Counted from the first letter of the stretch, positions 7,981 to 16,606 are shown. The stretch: DNA of 64,000 nt from Bacillus chungangensis (GCF_030812995.1 NZ_JAUSTT010000015.1:1-64000); one strand, 5' to 3'. Program-made: numbers and translations. Notes: a model not told the origin generated them from the letters alone.

Positions 7981-9369
7981 ATGGAATCAAAAAAAGAGTT
8001 TATTTCTGTTCCAATGAACGAACGAAATGGTAAGCCAAAAGACTTATTTTTCATCTGGTTTGCTGCTAACATTGGGATTCTAGGTGTTGTCTATGGAGCA
8101 ATGATAGTTGGTTTTCAGTTAAGCTTTCTTCAATCTGCTTTGGCAGCTTTGGTTGCAGCGCTTTCTTTTGTATTGGTAGGCTATATTAGCATCATTGGAA
8201 AAAACAACGGGATCACAACGTTTAAACTTTCTAGGGCAGCTTTTGGTATGAAAGGGAACTGGATTCCGAATTTTCTAGGATGGTTAAATTTAGTTGGTTG
8301 GCTTTCTGTCAATGTTGTGACAGGGACATTGATTTTGAATTCCCTATCTAATGTGCTTCATATGAGTCAAAATCATATTATTACAGTCATTTGTTTACTT
8401 GTTTTTGCAACGTTAGTGCTATTTTCAGGTTTGTTGAATCAAGATCAATTGGCGAAACTGCAAACCTTTTTTACGTATGTTTTTGGTGGATTAACATTAT
8501 TGATTCTTGTCATTCTTATTCCAGAGACAGACTGGCATCAATTAATGACGATGCCTAATGGCAGCTGGTTAACGGGCTTTTTGCCAGCCGTTTCCATCAT
8601 TATGGCTGGAACGGGGATTAGCTGGTCGATTGCAGGTGCCGATTATAGTGCCTACCAATCACCAAATAGTAAAAACGCCAGTGTGATGAATAGCGTTGTA
8701 TTAGGTGCGGTCATCCCTTTATTTGTCATTATGTTCGTTGGCATTTTATTAAGCACATCTGTGCCAGACATTGCTGTCTCCGCAAACCCTATTGATGTAA
8801 TTGGACAAGCTTTGCCATCATGGATTACAGTCATTTACTTTATTACGGCAGTTGGTGGTTTAGTTCCACAATGTATTATTAGTCTTAAATCGGCTCGGGT
8901 TAATTTAGAAACATTAAATATTCGTGTATCTGATCGAACTTCATTAACGATACACGGTGCTATTATGATATTGATTCCTATATATGTATTATTTATCTCT
9001 CAAGATTTTTTATATAATTTCCAACTATTCCTTGGGTTGCTTGGGATTGGCATTGCTTCGTGGGCAGCGGTTTTTATTGCTGATTATTATTTTAATCGGA
9101 AAGATGGATATGACATTGCATTGCTAAGTAATAATGGCGCTCATATAGTAAACCGAAATGGCGTTATTAGCTGGTTTCTCGGGATAACGATCGGTTTTCT
9201 CTTTACGAACACAGATTTCTTTAGTGGACCATTTGCGAAAGGCATTTTCAAAGATAATAGCTTAGGTTTACTTTTAGCTTTCATCAGTAGTTATGTTTGC
9301 TTTGTTATTGTTCAGCTCTTTTTCAACAAGGAGGGCCATGGAGATGGTACAAAATCAAGCGCAAAATAG
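7981..9369 (+). CDS. NCS1-family permease (purine/cytosine permease type)
   Basis: A 462-residue membrane protein with about 12 hydrophobic segments. The ATG at 7981 lies one base after the preceding stop and follows GGAGGTCATTAGA. The sequence fits the cytosine-purine permease family (LGWLNLVGWLSVNVVTG, GTGISWSIAGADYSAYQ, FIADYYFNRKDGYD). NCS1 carriers import nucleobases, nucleosides, hydantoins or related compounds with Na+ or H+. It occupies the place of the MFS nucleoside carrier YegT in the E. coli four-gene operon. The exact substrate cannot be told from sequence; pairing with a glycohydrolase and a sugar or nucleoside kinase favours a nucleoside-like substrate. Confidence 0.87.
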   Translation: MESKKEFISVPMNERNGKPKDLFFIWFAANIGILGVVYGAMIVGFQLSFLQSALAALVAALSFVLVGYISIIGKNNGITTFKLSRAAFGMKGNWIPNFLGWLNLVGWLSVNVVTGTLILNSLSNVLHMSQNHIITVICLLVFATLVLFSGLLNQDQLAKLQTFFTYVFGGLTLLILVILIPETDWHQLMTMPNGSWLTGFLPAVSIIMAGTGISWSIAGADYSAYQSPNSKNASVMNSVVLGAVIPLFVIMFVGILLSTSVPDIAVSANPIDVIGQALPSWITVIYFITAVGGLVPQCIISLKSARVNLETLNIRVSDRTSLTIHGAIMILIPIYVLFISQDFLYNFQLFLGLLGIGIASWAAVFIADYYFNRKDGYDIALLSNNGAHIVNRNGVISWFLGITIGFLFTNTDFFSGPFAKGIFKDNSLGLLLAFISSYVCFVIVQLFFNKEGHGDGTKSSAK

Positions 9370-10243
9370 TCATGTTTTAATTGTTGGAGCAGCTGTAATA
9401 GATATCATTGTGCGGGTAGAAAGACTGCCGCAAACGGGCGAAGATGTCTATGGAAATCATGAGACAACAATGGTAGGAGGGTGTGCGTACAATGTTCAGC
9501 AAGTCATTCAACAGTTTGGCTTGAAAAACACTTTATTTGTTCCGATTGGCAAAGGTCCTTATGCAGATATCATTAGGGAACAATTGTCTAAAAAAGACAT
9601 ACCAATGATGTTAGAAGACCCATCACAAGATAACGGGTGGAATATATCGTTTGTAGAAGCAGATGGTGAAAGGACATTTCTTACTGTTCCCGGCATTGAG
9701 ACATGTTGGAAAAAGGAATGGTTCAATCTCATTCATCTAGCAGACTACGATTTTATTTACGTATCTGGCTACGAGTTGGAAGGCGCTTCAGGTGAAGTAT
9801 TGGCAACAGAGATTAAAAACCGAAAAGCACCGCATGCGAAGGTAATTTTTGATCCGGGGCCTAGAGTATCGTTTTTATCTAAGAGCGTACTGGATTGTAT
9901 GTTAAGTGCTGGAACAATTGTTCACTGCAATCGTGATGAGTTAATGGCGTTATTTCCAAATCATGATGTGGAAGAAGCAGCTAACGAACTTGCAGGTGTA
10001 ACTGGAGAAGCTGTCGTTGTCACGATGGGCAAGAAAGGCTGTTATTTCGTTGATAAAAATCATGCAGGCATCATTCCTGTTGAAAAAGTGCAAGTCGTTG
10101 ATACAATAGGCGCTGGTGATTCACATACAGGAGCGTTTATCAGTGGATTGGTACAAGGGTTGTCAATAGAAGCAGCATGTCAGCTTGGGAACGATATATC
10201 CGCGAAGGTTATCCAACAGTCTGGAGGAGCATGTGAAATATAG
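9344..10243 (+). CDS. PfkB-family carbohydrate/nucleoside kinase (YegV-like)
   Basis: A 299-residue ribokinase-fold kinase. Two ATGs lie six bases apart (9338 and 9344); the second has better spacing from AAGGAGGG at 9329. The substrate-binding Gly pair is in MVGGCAYNVQ, and the C-terminal PfkB signature DTIGAGDSHTGAF contains the catalytic Asp base and anion hole. It probably phosphorylates ribose or a nucleoside released or imported by the two preceding gene products. The gene overlaps the permease 3' end by 26 bases, showing tight coupling, and is the last gene of the operon. Confidence 0.88.
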   Translation: MVQNQAQNSHVLIVGAAVIDIIVRVERLPQTGEDVYGNHETTMVGGCAYNVQQVIQQFGLKNTLFVPIGKGPYADIIREQLSKKDIPMMLEDPSQDNGWNISFVEADGERTFLTVPGIETCWKKEWFNLIHLADYDFIYVSGYELEGASGEVLATEIKNRKAPHAKVIFDPGPRVSFLSKSVLDCMLSAGTIVHCNRDELMALFPNHDVEEAANELAGVTGEAVVVTMGKKGCYFVDKNHAGIIPVEKVQVVDTIGAGDSHTGAFISGLVQGLSIEAACQLGNDISAKVIQQSGGACEI

Positions 10244-10297
10244 CGCTTCATTGTTTCCAAGGATGCAATAACTTCCTTTATAAAAACATACAAAAAC

Positions 10298-10358
10298 AAT
10301 CGTCCAAGCTTGTAAAATGAAGTGACCACTACTACATTTTAAGCGAGGACGATTTTTT
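10298..10358 (+). terminator. Long hairpin with T-run after the PfkB gene
   Basis: AATCGTCC..GCTT.GTAAAATG pairs with CATTTTAAGC..GGACGATT around a loop, and the 3' arm is followed by TTTTTT. It terminates the 6238-10243 operon. The long interrupted stem could also be a decayed mobile-element remnant. Confidence 0.6.
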
Positions 10359-10380
10359 ATGAGCAAGCAAATTTGACCTG

Positions 10381-10632
10381 CTACAAAGGATTTCGTTTGA
10401 TGATTTTTACAAACACGAGAACAACTAAATATGCCATGAACATTCCGAGGCTTATGACTCCAATTCCCATCCCTGTCCAGCCTCCAATAAGAAAAGAAAA
10501 TAATAGTACAGCGGCTGTAGAAATGAATAACGCTTTTAGTGCCTTTTGTTTACCCCTTTTTATTCCCAACATAAAAAAATAAATGATGATATTTAATAAA
10601 AACCCCGAGCTCATCAACTTCAAAATATTCAT
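10381..10632 (-). CDS. Small YesK-like membrane protein
   Basis: An 83-residue protein with three hydrophobic segments (about residues 8-25, 34-52 and 55-75). The phrase GGWTGMGIGVISLGMFMAY resembles the YesK family of Bacillus. The start is chosen as the internal ATG at 10632; a longer frame begins at 10710 but its extra part is not membrane-like, and neither start has a strong ribosome site. Function is unknown. It is convergent with the PfkB operon and lies downstream of the rap gene, where a phr peptide gene would be expected, but it does not look like a Phr precursor. Confidence 0.6.
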   Translation of the reverse strand: MNILKLMSSGFLLNIIIYFFMLGIKRGKQKALKALFISTAAVLLFSFLIGGWTGMGIGVISLGMFMAYLVVLVFVKIIKRNPL

Positions 10633-10768
10633 TATTTCACCATTTTCGACAATTCTGATGATTAGTATGTTATCACAATCAATATGCGTTAACAATACGT
10701 TATATAACAACTAATATCACTTTTAATAGGACAACATAGTTCTAATAAAAATGATTGACACCTCATTT

Positions 10769-11887
10769 TTAAAGGCATCTTTCTTTTTTGGATATGTTCC
10801 CATTCATCGCTTGATGGAGCATGATTTCCAATATTTTTTTTACTTCATTGTTCATCTGTAAGTATTGAGAAGATTTTTTCTTATTACTTAAGTGGTAAAA
10901 TTGAATAGCTAGTTCTTTTGCATAATCTTGTATATAAGTCCATAGATTTTTATCTTTGAAATAATGAATCGCTTTTTTTACTACCTCCTCTAACTGCTCT
11001 ACAGGTAAGTAATCATTTAACGTCTTTAGAATCGTAAAATGGTACATGTACTCCTTATCACAAACTTTTAATCCTTGTTTAATATATATAGAAGCTTTTT
11101 CTTTATTTCCAGTTTTGAAATACTCACGAGCCAATAAAAACATCGTTTTGTAGTCTTTTTCTTCGTCTTCAAATGATTGAGATAAGTATCGGATTGCTAA
11201 TTCTGAGAGGTTCTGTTCTGCATAGAGTAATCCTAAATTGTAATTCGTTTTTAAGATTAGTGACAAGAACGAATCGTCCTTTTGTTCTTTTAAGATACGG
11301 AGAGCGGCAATGAAGTGTCTTTCTGCAATTTTAAATTGCTTAAAACGAATACACGCCATTCCGATCGTATTATTAGAAGCGGCAAGTTTGATTTCATAGC
11401 CAGGTCTATTAGTAAAAAACTCTTTTGCTTTTGTAGCTTGTATGACTGCAGCGGCTTCTTGTCCAATATAGTAATAGAAGAGGGATGTCCGATGGTTGAA
11501 TTCTGCTTTTTCTGCTTCATCAGGGATGGACGTTAATAATTTTTCGGCTTGTTCCAGGTGTTTCCTTGCTTCGCTATAGTTACTAATCTCCGTCGTATAG
11601 ATAAATGTAAAGAAATGATAATAATATTTTATGGAATGATCCGTTTCCGCTGAAATGTCGATACTTGAATTTAAATCACTTTTATATTCCCCTATCAACA
11701 TGTTGAAGCGGAATACTAATAAAGAATAATAATTCAATATTTTTTGAGTAGGTTTAATCTTTTTTATTTTTGTGTCAATTTCTACTTTCAATTTTTTTGC
11801 GGTAATAATATGATGTGAACGCATTTCGACATACCAATCATTCAGTAATTTCATAATACCTTTTTTTGTAACGATCTTTGTATTCAA
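10769..11887 (-). CDS. Rap-family response regulator aspartate phosphatase / TPR regulator
   Basis: A 372-residue protein of the Rap/NprR group. Residues about 10-75 form the three-helix N-terminal bundle with the typical LNDWYVEMRSH and ILNYYSLLVFRFNML signatures. Residues about 95-360 are a run of TPR helices (AEFNHRTSLFYYYIGQEAAA, AASNNTIGMACIRFKQFKIA, KTNYNLGLLYAEQNLSELA). Rap proteins dephosphorylate response regulators such as Spo0F, or block DNA binding by ComA-type regulators, and are inhibited by secreted Phr pentapeptides. No phr gene with a signal peptide is visible downstream, so it may be an orphan Rap. It is divergent from the PTS gene across a 266-bp intergenic region. Confidence 0.85.
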   Translation of the reverse strand: MNTKIVTKKGIMKLLNDWYVEMRSHHIITAKKLKVEIDTKIKKIKPTQKILNYYSLLVFRFNMLIGEYKSDLNSSIDISAETDHSIKYYYHFFTFIYTTEISNYSEARKHLEQAEKLLTSIPDEAEKAEFNHRTSLFYYYIGQEAAAVIQATKAKEFFTNRPGYEIKLAASNNTIGMACIRFKQFKIAERHFIAALRILKEQKDDSFLSLILKTNYNLGLLYAEQNLSELAIRYLSQSFEDEEKDYKTMFLLAREYFKTGNKEKASIYIKQGLKVCDKEYMYHFTILKTLNDYLPVEQLEEVVKKAIHYFKDKNLWTYIQDYAKELAIQFYHLSNKKKSSQYLQMNNEVKKILEIMLHQAMNGNISKKERCL

Positions 11888-12037
11888 CTATACCATCCTT
11901 TCTTCAGGTAAATTGATTTATAATTTAATGGTAGAAAAAATCTCTTCGTCTTCTTTAAGGAAATTATTACGATAAATTGATAAGTTTGTCAAATATGATC
12001 AAATAAAAGCTAATTCTAACCAACCATTTTAACCCAC

Positions 12038-12057
12038 AAAATGACCTAGGTCATTTT
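12038..12057 (+). promoter_or_regulatory. Perfect 20-bp palindrome, candidate operator of the PTS/lyase genes
   Basis: AAAATGACCTAGGTCATTTT is a perfect palindrome about 100 bases upstream of the PTS gene, in the divergent region with rap. It is a good candidate binding site for the RpiR-type regulator encoded at 15653, or for another dimeric repressor. No second full copy was noticed in the window. Confidence 0.5.
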
Positions 12058-12083
12058 ATCTTACCTATGTAATAAAGTAAGAA

Positions 12084-12100
12084 TCGGAAGCGCTTTTACA
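12084..12100 (+). promoter_or_regulatory. Candidate CcpA cre site upstream of the PTS gene
   Basis: TCGGAAGCGCTTTTACA fits the cre consensus (WTGNAARCGNWWWCA) at its core AAGCGCTTTT. It lies about 55-70 bases upstream of the PTS start, close to the expected promoter, consistent with carbon catabolite repression of a sugar uptake operon. Confidence 0.6.
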
Positions 12101-12153
12101 TATTGTACTTCATTGATAAGATGAACATGTAAATAATCAGCAAGGAGGCCACC

Positions 12154-13707
12154 ATGAAAAAGAAAAAATGGAGTGACTCGATTCAAAAGTTTGGACGAAC
12201 GCTGCTTTTGCCAATTGGTGTTCTAGCGCCAGTTGGGATGATATTGGGAATAAGCGGTGCACTCGTTCAACCGTATATGATTGAAAGGTTTGCTTTTTTA
12301 GGTAATGATGCTGTAAATACTACTCTTACTAGTATTCGAACGATCGCCGGCGTCATCTTTGACAATATTCCCTTATTGTTTGCAATGGGTGTCGCCTATG
12401 GTATGAGTAAAAGAGATAAAGGTATTTCCGTTTTTGCTGCGACAGCTGGATATTTAACGTTGATTATCACGATGAATGTATGGCTGACGATTACAGGTAA
12501 GATGGCGGATCCTGAAGTAATGACGCAATTTGGACAAATTAGTGTTTTAGGGATCCAGACAATGAATATTAGTGCGGCAGGAGGAATTCTGACAGGATTG
12601 ATTGCCGCATGGGCTACGGATCGTTATTATAACCTAGAGCTTCCCACTGCTTTTGCCTTCTTTTCAGGGAAGAAATCTGTACCAATTATTACAATCGGTA
12701 TCATGATTGGCGCTGGCCTTATTCTTCCATTTATTTGGTCATTTTTTGTCGGTATATTAATGCATCTTTCGGTCGTTTTTCTCAGTAGTGTTGGACCATT
12801 TTTTACAGCTGCAGGTGAAAGGCTTTTCATCCCATTCGGACTTCACCATGTATGGAACGTTCTGTTTAGATTTACAGAAGCCGGCGGCAGTTATGTCATA
12901 AATGGTGAAACGTATGTTGGTGTTGTACCAGCAATGACTGAGGTTCTCTTTAATCAAGGGCCGAACAGTGAATATTGGGAACTAATGCCGAAGCTTTCAA
13001 GATTTATGGCGCAACAACAAATGTTGGTTACTTTATTCTTATTCCCAGCGATTGCTGCTGCGATGTATAAAGCTTCTTATAAGGAAAATAGGCCTGTTGT
13101 TAAGTCCATGTTAATTACAATGGTGTTAACAGCAGTATTAGGAAACGTGACAGAACCATTAGAATTTACTTTTGTATTCTTAGCACCGTTATTATATGTT
13201 GTTTACGCTTGTATCGTTGGGATTGGAGCAGTACTATTGTCGTTCGCAGGTGTTGCAATTGGCTACATCCGCGGGACTATTTTTGACTTCGCTATTTTCG
13301 GATTATTATATGAACATTCAAATTGGATCTTCTTAGTACTGATTGGAACGATATTAGCAGTTATCACTTATTTCATTTTTTACTGGGCAATTATTAAGTT
13401 TGATATCAAAACTCCTGGTAGAGAAGAACAACAAAATCTTGATAACAAATTAATCAGAGAGAAACGTTACGGTGAAATTGCGGACATTGTTGTTCAAGCA
13501 TTGGGAGGAAAAGCGAATATTACAAACGTAGACAACTGTATTACACGATTGCGGATTGATTTAGCGGATGTCAGTGCCGTTAACAAAGATCAATTACAAA
13601 CATCGGGATGTACAGGATTTTTCTTCCCATCAGCTAAGCATATCCATATTGTATATGGGCCGCAAGTTGAGTTTGTAAAAAATGCAGTCGATGAAAAATT
13701 AAGATAG
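12154..13707 (+). CDS. PTS system EIICB component, glucose/maltose superfamily
   Basis: A 517-residue fused permease. Residues about 8-420 are a glucose-type EIIC domain with roughly ten hydrophobic segments and conserved blocks GRTLLLPIGVLAPVGMILG, FIPFGLHHVWNVLF and LGNVTEPLEFTFVF (substrate Glu). Residues about 440-517 are EIIB with the phosphorylated Cys in NVDNCITRLRIDL. There is no EIIA domain or gene nearby, so phosphate must come from an EIIA elsewhere, as for MalX-type enzymes. The ATG follows AAGGAGG. A cre-like site and a palindrome lie upstream. The product would deliver a phosphorylated sugar or sugar conjugate to the lyase encoded 25 bases downstream. Confidence 0.88.
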   Translation: MKKKKWSDSIQKFGRTLLLPIGVLAPVGMILGISGALVQPYMIERFAFLGNDAVNTTLTSIRTIAGVIFDNIPLLFAMGVAYGMSKRDKGISVFAATAGYLTLIITMNVWLTITGKMADPEVMTQFGQISVLGIQTMNISAAGGILTGLIAAWATDRYYNLELPTAFAFFSGKKSVPIITIGIMIGAGLILPFIWSFFVGILMHLSVVFLSSVGPFFTAAGERLFIPFGLHHVWNVLFRFTEAGGSYVINGETYVGVVPAMTEVLFNQGPNSEYWELMPKLSRFMAQQQMLVTLFLFPAIAAAMYKASYKENRPVVKSMLITMVLTAVLGNVTEPLEFTFVFLAPLLYVVYACIVGIGAVLLSFAGVAIGYIRGTIFDFAIFGLLYEHSNWIFLVLIGTILAVITYFIFYWAIIKFDIKTPGREEQQNLDNKLIREKRYGEIADIVVQALGGKANITNVDNCITRLRIDLADVSAVNKDQLQTSGCTGFFFPSAKHIHIVYGPQVEFVKNAVDEKLR

Positions 13708-13732
13708 CTATCAATGCTGGAGGTCGAACAAA

Positions 13733-15109
13733 GTGAGAGCATTTTATGATTCCAAAAGCAAAACAATTGATGATCGGGGAATTAAGCAGCTTTTCTCGCA
13801 AGAAGAAAAATATAAAACATGGCTATTATTCGAAGCAGCCTTAGCACAAGCACAGGCAGAGGCCGGTATTATTCCTGCTTCGGCAGCAAAAGATATTAAA
13901 GAGGCCGCTAAAACTGAAAATATTGATTTTGAAGAAATGGATCGCATTTATAGAAAAATTGGGCATGGCTTCGTCCCTTTCTTAAAAGTGTTAGTAAAAG
14001 CATGCCCAGGAGATAGTGGCAAGTATGTACATTATGGCATTACAACGCAAAACATCCAACAAAGTTCCCAACTTTATATGGTGAAAAATGTCCATAAAAA
14101 GTATATGCAATTAATAGGTGAAATCCTTGAAAACCTTAGTAAATTGGCGCTAGACAATAAAGATGCTGTCATGCCAGGCCGTACACATGGCCGCCATGCG
14201 ATACCGATTACTTACGGCTATAAAGTATCTGTTTGGATTAGTGATTTAATTGCTTGCTACGAGCGCATGGTAGAAGCAGAAAAGAGAGTCTTTAAAATCA
14301 TGATGGGCGGTGCTGTTGGAACCTTCAGTTCGATGCCAGAAGTAGGGATAGAAGTACAAAAACGCGTGGCAGAACTCGTAGGCATGTATCCAATGGAAGT
14401 CCCTTCTAGAAATATTAGTACACATAAAATTGAATACATGATGAATTTGTCCCTTTTAGCTAATATTTGCCATAAAATGGCGGAAGAAGTGTATAGTACA
14501 ACTTTAGAGGAAATTGCCGAGGTTTCTGAAGGCTTTAGCAAAGGGACAGTTGGCAGCAGTACGATGCCGCATAAAATTAACCCTAAATTAGCGAAAGGCA
14601 TCATTGCCAATTCACAAAAACTATACTCCTTGCCTGCTGTAGGAATGTATTCAGCTGTACGTCCTTATGAAGGCGACAGCAGCTCATATATGTTGTTTGA
14701 TGGTATTTTAGAAGAGGCATTAGAATTAACAACCGAGGTTTTATTGCGCTGTGAAGAATTAACACGGACGATCGTCGTTCATAAAGAGCGCATGCTTCAT
14801 AATGTCATGCGCAACAAAGGCTTAGATAACAGTGAGTATGTGATGATGAAATTATCTAAAAAACTAGGAAAAGATAAAGCACATTCATTAATGTACGAAA
14901 TTGCAATGAAAACAGCAGCCGAAGGTGAAGATTTCTATACAAATCTGCGAGCTAATGAACTGATTGCCAGTGAATTTTCAGAAGAAGAAGTGAAAGAAAT
15001 GATCGATCCAAGAAATTATATTGGCTTATCCGTTACATTAGCAGAATTAGAAGCTGGTAGAGCGAAACAGACAGCCAAAACGATTTTTGAAAAATATAAA
15101 GATGAATGA
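13733..15109 (+). CDS. Fumarase/aspartase/adenylosuccinate lyase superfamily enzyme
   Basis: A 458-residue lyase starting at GTG 13733 after CTGGAGGT. The superfamily signature loop GSSTMPHKINP is present near residue 279, together with the TTQNIQQS region (position of the substrate-binding T/S) and PGRTHGRHAIPITYG, which carries the conserved His of the adenylosuccinate-lyase branch. It is closer to PurB / 3-carboxymuconate cycloisomerase proteins than to fumarase. The Leu-rich core and C-terminal domain are complete. Genes of this superfamily eliminate fumarate from a succinyl or aspartyl adduct, or carry out related eliminations. Sitting in a PTS operon is unusual, since purine genes are absent; the substrate may be a sugar conjugate. 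It is not expected to be the housekeeping PurB. Confidence 0.82.
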   Translation: MRAFYDSKSKTIDDRGIKQLFSQEEKYKTWLLFEAALAQAQAEAGIIPASAAKDIKEAAKTENIDFEEMDRIYRKIGHGFVPFLKVLVKACPGDSGKYVHYGITTQNIQQSSQLYMVKNVHKKYMQLIGEILENLSKLALDNKDAVMPGRTHGRHAIPITYGYKVSVWISDLIACYERMVEAEKRVFKIMMGGAVGTFSSMPEVGIEVQKRVAELVGMYPMEVPSRNISTHKIEYMMNLSLLANICHKMAEEVYSTTLEEIAEVSEGFSKGTVGSSTMPHKINPKLAKGIIANSQKLYSLPAVGMYSAVRPYEGDSSSYMLFDGILEEALELTTEVLLRCEELTRTIVVHKERMLHNVMRNKGLDNSEYVMMKLSKKLGKDKAHSLMYEIAMKTAAEGEDFYTNLRANELIASEFSEEEVKEMIDPRNYIGLSVTLAELEAGRAKQTAKTIFEKYKDE

Positions 15110-15132
15110 TGATGGCTAAGTGTTCCTAAAAT

Positions 15133-15177
15133 AAAAGCGAGAGAAGAAAAACATATTTTTTCTTCCCTCGCTTTTTT
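15133..15177 (+). terminator. Intrinsic terminator after the lyase gene
   Basis: AAAAGCGAG-GAAGAAAAA pairs with TTTTTTCTTC-CTCGCTTTTTT around a short CATA loop. The stem is A-rich upstream and T-rich downstream, so it can work on both strands. A short open frame on the minus strand here is only a reading of this hairpin. Confidence 0.85.
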
Positions 15178-15380
15178 CTTGCAAGATAGCGTGCAAAAGC
15201 CTTGTTTTCCATATTTACACCATAGCTAGTTTCTATTTTTATGTGATATACTTTAATTGATAAAAAGAAATGATAACCACACAAAACATTTAGTTTACAA
15301 TTGCTGCATGACATAGAATGGCATCATATATTCCAATAATATGTAAACCCATACAATCGTTCAGTTATTAAAATTTTTAT

Positions 15381-15598
15381 CCCACATCTAACTGGCAGTA
15401 AGACCCCCACCTCGGGGAGTTAGAGTAATCCAGAAGTCTAGGTGGGGGATAACTGAAAGTCAAATGTCCGATTGGTTCGGGCCGACAGGATGTCGGTCAC
15501 AAAGGCGTTGCAACAGGACGTTGCGATCTTAGCCTTTGTTCTACTTCTTATCAGTAGGGGATGAGAGAAAACCCCCACTGATGGAAGTTTCACTTTAT
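15381..15598 (+). mobile_element. Modular IS200/IS605-like repeat, copy A (no internal module)
   Basis: This starts with CCCACATCTAACTGGCAG just after TTTTTAT, contains a long 5' hairpin (ACCCCCACCT / AGGTGGGGGAT), a shared core (GTCCGATTGGTTCGGGCCGA), the block TTGCGATCTTAGCCTTTG, a 3' hairpin (CAGTAGGGG / CCCCCACTG) and ends TTTCACTTTAT. It matches copies at 24307, 50004 and 60238. It lies between the lyase gene and the RpiR regulator. There is no coding capacity. The remaining unexplained stretch 15178-15380 shows no gene. Confidence 0.75.
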
Positions 15599-15652
15599 CG
15601 CTCACAAATTTTACGTATAAAGCGTTTTTAATATAAAAGAGGGGAACTTTTT

Positions 15653-16417
15653 ATGCTCAACTATCTTGAAAATTATGATGATATGACAATGAGTGAAAAA
15701 AAAGTTTTAAAATATATCGTAGAAAATACAGAATTGATTCCTTATTTGAAAATTAGTGATTTGGCTGAAGCAACGTTTGTTTCTAAAACGGTCATTATTA
15801 ACCTTTCTCAGAAATTGGGATATAGTGGATTTAAAGAATTAAAATATCATCTAAGCAGTCTTCTCAAAGATGAAATTACCGAGACAGTGAATCATAAAAC
15901 TTCTTACAAAGATAGTTTGCAACAGAGTATTTTTAAAACGATTTCATTAGTTGATCCGAATGTTCTCGAAAATTGTGCACAGATGATTCGCTCGTCAAAA
16001 AATGTCTTTATTATGGCCAGAGGAACGAGTAAAGCTGCAGGCTATTATTTGGAACATTTACTCTTATCGATTGGCATACAATGTATCTTTATTAAGGATT
16101 ATAATTTATCGGAATTATTCACCAATTTTGTAACAGAAAATGATTTGGTTATATTCATTTCCATGTCTGGAAACACGAAAAAAATCATTGAATCAGCGAA
16201 AAAAGTGCAAATGAAAAAAGCAAACATGATTAGTATGACGTCTTTCCAATCTAATACGCTGTCCAATTATACAAAGAATAACTTATATTGCTACACTGAC
16301 TCGGCAGATACGAAGCGAAATGATAAAATCTCTAGAATTGGTTTTTTCTTAATCATTGACTTGTTAATTGATCAACTATCTCAAAATAATAACACTCAAG
16401 CGCAAATAGAAGGCTGA
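15653..16417 (+). CDS. RpiR-family regulator with SIS sugar-phosphate domain
   Basis: A 254-residue regulator. Residues 1-75 are the RpiR-type HTH (MTMSEKKVLKYIVEN, ISDLAEATFVSKTVIINLSQ, LGYSGFKELKYHL). Residues about 100-235 are a SIS domain (VFIMARGTSKAAGYYLEHLL, LVIFISMSGNTKKIIESAKK) that binds phosphosugars. It most likely senses the phosphorylated product of the PTS gene upstream and controls that operon, perhaps through the palindrome at 12038. The gene is in the same direction as the PTS and lyase genes but is separated from them by a terminator and a repeat element. The ATG follows AGAGGGGAAC. Confidence 0.85.
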   Translation: MLNYLENYDDMTMSEKKVLKYIVENTELIPYLKISDLAEATFVSKTVIINLSQKLGYSGFKELKYHLSSLLKDEITETVNHKTSYKDSLQQSIFKTISLVDPNVLENCAQMIRSSKNVFIMARGTSKAAGYYLEHLLLSIGIQCIFIKDYNLSELFTNFVTENDLVIFISMSGNTKKIIESAKKVQMKKANMISMTSFQSNTLSNYTKNNLYCYTDSADTKRNDKISRIGFFLIIDLLIDQLSQNNNTQAQIEG

Positions 16418-16482
16418 AACCAGGCATTGCTTAGTTGTTAGGTGAGGGTATGCATGCAGCACAAATATTGTGAAAAAGTTAA

Positions 16483-16599
16483 CGAAGTTTTGTACTAAAT
16501 GCTATTGAAAGTGGTTTGAGACATCTTGCAGTTGATATGAATTTCAACCAACTAAAAATCAAACAGCGCTTCGTATATGAAAAGTTAAAAGCGAGATAA
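16483..16599 (+). pseudogene. C-terminal fragment of a possible phage protein
   Basis: A 38-codon open stretch without a start codon encodes a helical, phage-like end (LNAIESGLRHLAVDMNFNQL, KIKQRFVYEKLKAR) and stops at TAA 16597-16599, directly before a strong terminator. It looks like the tail of a deleted gene from the early region of the prophage whose late genes begin at 16901. The family is not recognised. No intact gene is seen elsewhere in 16418-16900. Confidence 0.35.
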
Positions 16600-16606
16600 A
16601 TCAAGT

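Noticed and set aside
15126-15314. 62-codon minus-strand frame after the lyase
   Set aside because: Its C-terminal codons are the A/T-rich terminator stem and it has no supporting signal.
15381-15598. CRISPR-like array in the hairpin-rich region
   Set aside because: There are no regularly spaced direct repeats with unique spacers; the structure is a dispersed element with two hairpins.
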